Assembly: GCF_028389875.1 (NCBI RefSeq)
Contig: NC_084702.1
Coordinates: 70,591,582 to 70,655,581, forward strand
Reading direction: 5' to 3'
Source of the DNA: Rhea pennata
Taxonomy: Eukaryota; Chordata; Aves; Rheiformes; Rheidae
DNA: 64,000 nucleotides
A model generated the notes under the pieces. It saw only the letters and a program-made list of their open reading frames with translations, made no database searches and had not been told where the DNA came from. Below are positions 58,295 through 64,000 of this stretch, piece by piece; positions within the stretch are counted from its first letter, which is position 1, and each line of letters begins with the position of its first letter. Position numbers and translations under genes: made by a program.

Positions 58295-59831
58295 CTATCT
58301 GCTCAGCCCCGCGTCCAGCACTTTGTTGCTCAGCGGCTCGGGGGTGCCGGCCGAGCCCCACTCGTGCTCCAGGCTCTTCACGCAGGGCAGGCTGGGGTTG
58401 GCCTTCTGTACCACCGAGATCTGGCAGGTCTGCGAGTCGTAGCGCGCCTCACACCAGTCGGGGAAGTCGATGGGGTGCTGGGTGCTGCGGGAGAGGGCAC
58501 GGTGCCGTCAGCTATCACGGCGGGAGTGGCAGGCATCGCTATGGGCCTCATGTCTGCCACCGGGCTGCTGGCCTGGCCTGCCAGGGGCGTCCCCGAAGAC
58601 AACTTTCGCAAGGTGCTGGCTGGGCCCCAGCTCCTGCCGTGTCTCATGTCCCCAGAGCCCTCAGCGGGACCACTCAGCCCACCTGCCCTCGCTGCGGTGG
58701 GATGCCCCTGCCCTGGGCTCTCCTCGGCTCTCCACCAGCCTGTGTAAGGAGCACGATCATCCTGCCACCTGTAGCACCCCAGTGGGATCCTGGCCCCCTC
58801 TCCCCGAGGGCCTGGCACCCTGCTCCAACCACCACCTCGTGCGGCTGTGACAGGCACTACGGCCGCCAGCCCCGCGCCACCCCGCAGGGCAGTGCCTGCT
58901 GCGGCAGCCCGCCCCGGCGCCCCGCGGCCGCTCACTCACGTCTCGCAGCAGCCCACGCCGATGGGGTGCAGGCAGGTGCACAGCAGGCAGTTGGTGCTCA
59001 GCCACGACTCCCCGAGGGAGAACTGCTTCCCCTCGTACTCGCAGGGAGCTGCGAAGGAAACGGCGGTGATAAGCGCCCACACGGAGTGCGTGGGAGCTAC
59101 CTGGGCACCCCTGTGCCACAAAGAGGGGACGGGGAACATCACACCCTTCCACCTGCCGAGGGGTGCAGAAGATGCTTGGTGTCCTCCCATCCTGCCTCAG
59201 CAACCCTGGGCTCCTGCAGGGGTGGGAAGCCTGGGTAGCTGCCAAGAGAGATGTTCCCACCCCTCCACCCCTGGCTGTGCCCTGCTGCTCTCCCCACTGC
59301 CCTTGTGGCCCCTGAGACTCGGGGCAATGGCAGGTTGCTCTTGTTGCTCTGAAGAGGGCACATCCCGGGCCCATTCAGGCACCTCTACACCCCTGGAAGA
59401 AGGTGGCACAAGAAATAGGGGAAGCCCTCTTCCCTTTGCCACCAGTCCTGCAAGCACAGCCCCAGCCGGGCTCCTGCCAGGAGTTCTTCATGGCCCAACG
59501 AGCTGTTTCTCAGCCAGAGCCCTGGGGAGCTGTTCTGCGGTTTATAGACTGCTCCTTCCAGTCATCACTGGCCTGTGATCATGCTCCTGAGCTCAGCACA
59601 GCCCACTCAGCACAGTGCAGGCGTGCAAGGGAGGGCCCCGCTGCCCCGAGAGCCACGAGGAGATCTGTGTCCTCGTCTTAGCATCTCACGTTCCCGGCTC
59701 ACCTCCGCAAGCCACTTACCTTTAGCCTGGAAGTAGCATTTGGCCTGGGAGCCCGGCAGCTGGAGGAGGAGGGAGAGCAGCAGGCAAAGCCTGCCCCAGA
59801 CATGCACCATCTTCTGCACTTTCATGGCCAT
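58295..59831 (-). CDS. MSMP: Microseminoprotein, prostate-associated (MSMP)
   Basis: Small secreted protein; the human product (PC3-secreted microprotein) is reported as a chemoattractant acting through CCR2. Three exons: 59720-59831, 58940-59048 and 58295-58484, phases 1 and 2; 136 residues plus stop (human 139). The leader holds a strong hydrophobic core ([13 protein letters not shown]) followed by KCYFQAK. Exon 2 carries [18 protein letters not shown] and [12 protein letters not shown]; exon 3 [19 protein letters not shown] and KANPSLPC, then a GSAGTPEP tail as in mammals. The mature chain has the ten cysteines of the beta-microseminoprotein fold. A second Met two codons later could also start the chain. 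A TATA box lies upstream. In human the next gene is NPR2; none of its exons is visible before the window ends. Confidence 0.96.
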
Positions 59832-59876
59832 GGCCGTTGATGAGCTGGGCTTCTTCGCGGTCCTGCTGAGATTGCC

Positions 59877-59932
59877 TTTCCTCTCTCTTTCCTTTGCTCC
59901 TTTCCCCTCTCTTTCTCTCTCTCTCTCTCTCT
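59877..59932. repeat. CT-rich tract with (CT)n in the MSMP leader
   Basis: Pyrimidine-rich on the plus strand, ending with an uninterrupted (CT)n of about ten units. On the gene strand it is an AG-rich stretch inside the predicted MSMP 5' UTR. Confidence 0.85.
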
Positions 59933-59969
59933 GCCTTTTTAATGCTCTTCCCCTGATCCCGAGAAGAGA

Positions 59970-59977
59970 TATTTATA
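59970..59977 (-). promoter_or_regulatory. MSMP: TATA box of MSMP
   Basis: TATAAATA on the minus strand, about 139 bases above the start codon. A start of transcription near 59945 would give a leader of about 115 bases. Confidence 0.65.
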
Positions 59978-62900
59978 AAGTTCAGCTTTACGACCCTGGC
60001 CACCAGCTGTGCCCCACTGGAAAAGTTGTAAAACTCATTTCCTGATTTGAAAGGCATGAAAACAAGAGGTAGGATCAAGATTTTTAACAAGCTGTGAAAA
60101 GCTGATTCATGCCCTCCAGAAATGTCTCCAGTTGGAAGCCCCTGTGGGCGCAAGGCTCCGTGACGAGGGGAGATCCAAGGGACCCCAGCGGGGTTGCCCT
60201 CGGCAGGGTCACAGGCACACCAGCGGCGCGGGCTGGAGCCCTTGGCACACCACCAGGAGGAGAGCGCTGGACTCCCCTCTTGGTCGCACCGAGCTGTCTC
60301 TGATCTGTCAAAACAGCAGAGATCTCGGGAGCATCTCGCCTGGCAGGAACCCAAGCGATGTGCCAGGAGAGGCCCCGCGTCAGCGTGCTCCAGCCCAGCT
60401 CTGGCCCGGTCACCTGGGCATCGGCCTGGTGCGAGAGCAAGCAAACTGCCCCTCGCTAGCGCCACGGGCTCGTGCTCCAACCCGCCTTCTGCCGGCGGGA
60501 AGCGCGGTGCCCGAGCTACCGCGCCGCGGAGCCTCGCAGCCACCCTCGGGCTCGCGGCCGCCGGCGCGGGGTCTGGCAGCAGCCACCGCGGGACGCAGCG
60601 GCGCGGCCTCGGTGAGCCCGCCTGAGGCGCGCGGAGCACCGCGGCGCGGTCTTGCCCCTTCCCCAGACCTCCGAGCTGAGCCGCGGCGGCTGCCCCGCTG
60701 CCGGGCTGCCTTCACAGCTCCAGCGTTGCGGGGCGCCGCGCGGGCCGAGGGGCCGGCGGCTGGTTCCTCAGGACCGGAGCCGGACCTACGGCGTTGCCCG
60801 TGCCACGGGGCGGGTGAGAAAGGCCTTCGCGAAGCGGCCAAGTCCCCAGGGCTGGGCAGCCGCCGGCGCGGGCGCGAGACCAACACCGGGAGCAGGCGGG
60901 ACGTGCAGGAGGCAACGGGCAGGGGAGAAACCAGGCAGTGACGGTGGGTTTGGACAAGCGACCAGAGAAGGAAACAAGGGGCTCAGCTGGAAAGCTGTGA
61001 GATGCCACAGCCCTGGGGAGACGCGGTGGTGTAGCACTGCCACCGTCCCTTCACCCCCCACCCCCAGCCCCAAGGAGATCCCCCTTCCGCAGCAGAGCGG
61101 GACGGGTTTCAACCGCCGGCCCGGAGCTGCGGGGCCGGGCGGCGCGGCCGGGCGTCCCCGGGGAGCGCTGCAGAGCAGCGCCGCGCCGCCACGAGAAAGC
61201 TGCAGCCCTCTGCAGCAGCGGCTGCCGGCGGCAGGAAACGGGGCCCCGGGGACGGTCCGCGGCGCAGCTCGGCAGCTCCGGGACGGAGGCGTTCGCAGTA
61301 GCAGTGGCACATGTGGGTCATCTGCCCCTATGTTAAGCTTCCTACTTTCCAAAAGTTTGGGATAGGTTTACACCCTGACGCGTGAGGCTCAATATCCCTT
61401 CCAGAATTTGTGTTGGCGTGCGCTATTATAGCTGGATATTTTTGTTATCCACATAAATGTCCAATCCCTCCTTGAATCCTGCTAAATTTTGGCTGGAATG
61501 TTTTCCTGTGGCAGCCTAATTAAGCAGGGAGTGAAAAAAATATTTCCTTTTATCCGTTTTGGATTCGCCACCTTCTGATTTCAAGGCAGGTCCCAGCCAG
61601 CGGAGCGGGGTGGTGATGCGTGGCGAGGGCTCGGCCAGCGGCCGCCGCGGAGCAGGGGGCTGCGTGTGCCTGGCAGAGCGCCGGGGCCGCGATGTCCCCC
61701 GCCGGGGACAGCGTCGTGGACGGGATATCGAGCCGAGGAGCACGGAGATCGACGCTCCCCAGGGCTGGATGCTGCTGAGTTCTCCGGTCCAGGGAGCGTC
61801 TAAAACCGCTTCGCTGGGCAAGTAGAGATCCCCCGAAAGAGGGCTGCTTTGGTTAAGCAGGCAATGCAAGCGAGCAAAAGTGTGTATTCCCAAACACCAA
61901 TAGCAAACTAAGGGAAAAATGGTGCAGCAGATGGCAGCGAGTCTAAAATCACTTGGAAAAGGCTGATAATAAAGAGGGGAAGCTCCGGGTAGCCGTGAAT
62001 AACCTATCGGCCACGGGGCGGCAGCGGGAAGGATTAAGTGTATCAGTATCAAATGAAATTCGCCCTGGGGTACGGCGTCGCTGCTGAGTACGGCGGATAA
62101 AAGCGCTCATCACCGGGGCAGTAAATGAATATCCCTATTGCGTGTTTGGGAAAAACCCCTGGCGCGCTAGCAACCACCGCCAGATAATCCATCACTCCTC
62201 GGTGGTTTTAATTCGGAGATAATTTGCCCTTGCTTCCAGGAGGACCCCGAAAGTCCGCGGAGAGTCTTGAGTGAGGCCCCACGGAAAGCTGCTGCCTCTG
62301 CTCCGTCAGGGGCATGGCAAAACATTCCCGGGATTTCTGTAGCTCAACCTTTGCGGTTTCCTAAAGAGAGGGTTCAGGTTAATATCCCGACTGCAGCGCG
62401 CGGGTTTTCCGTCGCACCGTTCAGCCATGCAAACATGGGGGGCAAGGAAAACAAGCCGGAGGGAGGGTGAGGGGGGAGCCGGAGGCCACCGCGCACCTGC
62501 CTGGCCTCAGCACCCACGTCCGCAGGGGCCCTGAGCATCTCGGTCCAGCCTGGAGCTGGGAAAGCGGTGGCTGGAGGCAGACTCGGTGCCCGCGGGATGC
62601 CACGGCACCGGCAGCTAGCACGGCGTCGGCAGCACCGGGACCGGGTGGCAAGGGCCCACCGCAGCCCCGCAGGAGGCACGCGGGTAGTAAAGATGATGGA
62701 CAAGTTGCCATCGGCAGGATCCAGGAGAGTTATAAAACCTGAACCTCCAGAGCCTTCAGCTGCGGCTGCAGCTGCAGAGCAGGAAGCAAACAGGATCCCG
62801 GCTGGCATTGTGAGAGCAAACACCATAAATCCGAGGAAGTGCTGCGATTGCTGTTTTAGGCACTGGGGAGCTTGGCTCCTGCTCCCCACAAGCACTTTTA

Positions 62901-63929
62901 TTTTCTCTCTAAACAGCAAAAAAAAAAAGAGAAAAGAAAAAAAAAGAAAAACACCCAACAGGGTGAGCCGAGCCTGCCTCGCCCCGGTGCCGGCGCTGCC
63001 TTCGGCGCGTGGGTGCCCGCGGCAGGGCGAGGGTGGCCTTTGGGAAGGCTTCTGGCTAAGGGCGGATGGGGACTGCTGCTTTAGGAAGGCAGCAGAGCAG
63101 CGGCACCCGAGGGCCAGCAGCACCTCTTGCGCGCCGCGCGAGCCTCGTCTGCCGGGCGCGTTGCCCCCCGCCGCCTCCCCCCCTCCAAGCCCCTGCTGCC
63201 CCCGGGCCACTCGCGGCGGCTCCCGCGGTGCGGGAAGCGCGCAGGGTCCCGCGGCCCCTCGGCCGGCACCCCCAGGCTCCGGGCACGCACAGGGTCCTGC
63301 GGCTCCACTCGGCCTCCCCTCGAGGGAAACGTGACGGGAGGGCATGGGGTATTTAGGAAAACAGGCCTTGGCACTTGCTGGCCATCCTGGGAAAATAAAA
63401 ACATCCGGGCGGGCAGCAGCGCCGCGAGTGCGAGCGAGCGGCACTCCATAAATCCCCTGGAGCAGGTGCTTTGTAGTCGGCACACGGAAATGAGCACATT
63501 ATTCATCTCGGCTTAAACCCCTAAACGTTTCCTGCCCTGTGAGTCAGAAATAACCCTGGGAGATCGTTCCTGGGCCGCGCGGGAGCCGCGCTGTCCAAGA
63601 AAGTGCCACACGCCTGCCGGGCCCGGGGAAGCGCGGGAGCCCCCGGCAGAGCAGCCCCGGCCAGCGCCCGCCAGCCTTCACCTGCCCGGCCCCGGCGTCT
63701 CGCTCTCCGCGGCCGTCCCCGGCACTCGGCACGAACCTCCGCGGTGATGCCCTTGCAGGGAGCCGTATCGAGCAGGGATACCTCCCGCCTGGTCCCGGGC
63801 AGGGGCTGGCCCAAGCCCTCCATGGGTTGCGTGCTCTCCATCGGCCGGTGACCGCGACCCCTCCGTGTGTCCGGTGGCCCTGCCATCCCGACCCGCCTGG
63901 AGCTGCCGGTTATTAAATATTAGGAAATA
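59978..63929. other. Intergenic beyond MSMP, no exon seen
   Basis: GC-rich segments (60.2-61.3 kb and 63.0-63.9 kb) alternate with AT-richer ones. An A-rich run lies at about 62920-62955. Around 63440-63550 there is an AT-rich island with CCATAAATCCCC and an AP-1-like TGAGTCA (63540-63546), which might be regulatory; this is only suggestive. Confidence 0.4.
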
Positions 63930-64000
63930 TATTTCCATGAGGGTGGTTAGCCCTAGAACAGGGCCCAGAGAGAGCCTCCATCCTTGGAGACCTTCAGCCT
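63930..64000 (+). mobile_element. CR1 LINE fragment running off the right edge
   Basis: GAGGGTGGTTAGCCCTAGAA followed by CCCAGAGAGAGCCTCCATCC and TTGGAGACCTTCAGC matches the CR1 ORF2 end (the R-V-T-E-H-W-N-R-L-P and E-S-P-S-L-E-I-F region) on the plus strand. It is diverged and its 3' end lies outside the window. Confidence 0.8.

Noticed and set aside
1-64000. Endogenous retroviruses, LTRs, Polintons, CRISPR arrays, tRNA or rRNA genes
   Set aside because: I looked for Gag, Pol and Env motifs, paired terminal repeats, cloverleaf genes and spaced direct repeats and saw none. The only reverse-transcriptase sequence is CR1 LINE.

Overview
The window is nuclear DNA from a bird. All recognised genes are intron-bearing vertebrate genes, the interspersed repeats are CR1 LINEs of the avian type, and the left part holds a tandem array of avidin-family genes next to GBA2, RGP1 and MSMP. 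From general knowledge, avidin maps to chromosome Z in chicken, and GBA2-RGP1-MSMP are neighbours on human 9p13, so a Z-linked segment is likely. The species cannot be fixed from the sequence alone.

Layout. 1-16.4 kb: five avidin-family genes, all on the minus strand, each with four exons and the same intron phases (0, 1, 2). From left to right they are a strongly altered copy (1152-1936), a copy with an extended tail (4987-6145), another extended-tail copy (9727-11407), a biotin-binding-protein-like copy (12598-14498) and a copy that keeps every classical biotin contact and looks like avidin itself (14845-16375). A CR1 LINE lies between the first two. The first two also share a 308-bp promoter plus signal-peptide exon that is about 98% identical. 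16.4-21.5 kb: GC-rich, then ordinary intergenic DNA with no gene I can support. 21.5-42.6 kb: GBA2 (minus strand, 17 coding exons, 854 codons, open throughout). 42.6-43.2 kb: GC-rich promoter shared head-to-head by GBA2 and RGP1, carrying a short-unit GC array. 43.2-56.7 kb: RGP1 (plus strand, eight coding exons after a non-coding exon, 387 codons). 57.2-59.9 kb: MSMP (minus strand, three exons, 136 codons), convergent with RGP1. 59.9-64 kb: no exon recognised; a CR1 fragment runs off the right edge.

Functions. The avidin array encodes small secreted beta-barrel proteins, the family that loads biotin into egg white and yolk. The copies differ sharply in how many biotin contacts they keep, which suggests division or change of function. 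GBA2 is the non-lysosomal glucosylceramidase, RGP1 is a subunit of the RIC1-RGP1 exchange factor for Rab6, and MSMP is a secreted ten-cysteine microseminoprotein. These three are linked by old synteny, not by a shared pathway.

The most unusual structures are the sharply bounded promoter/exon-1 duplication, the loss of biotin contacts in the first avidin copy, several minisatellites inside introns and the shared promoter, and a 72-bp inverted duplication that abuts the 5' truncation of a CR1 insertion in GBA2. I read all exon boundaries by eye from splice signals and reading-frame continuity; no alignment was run.
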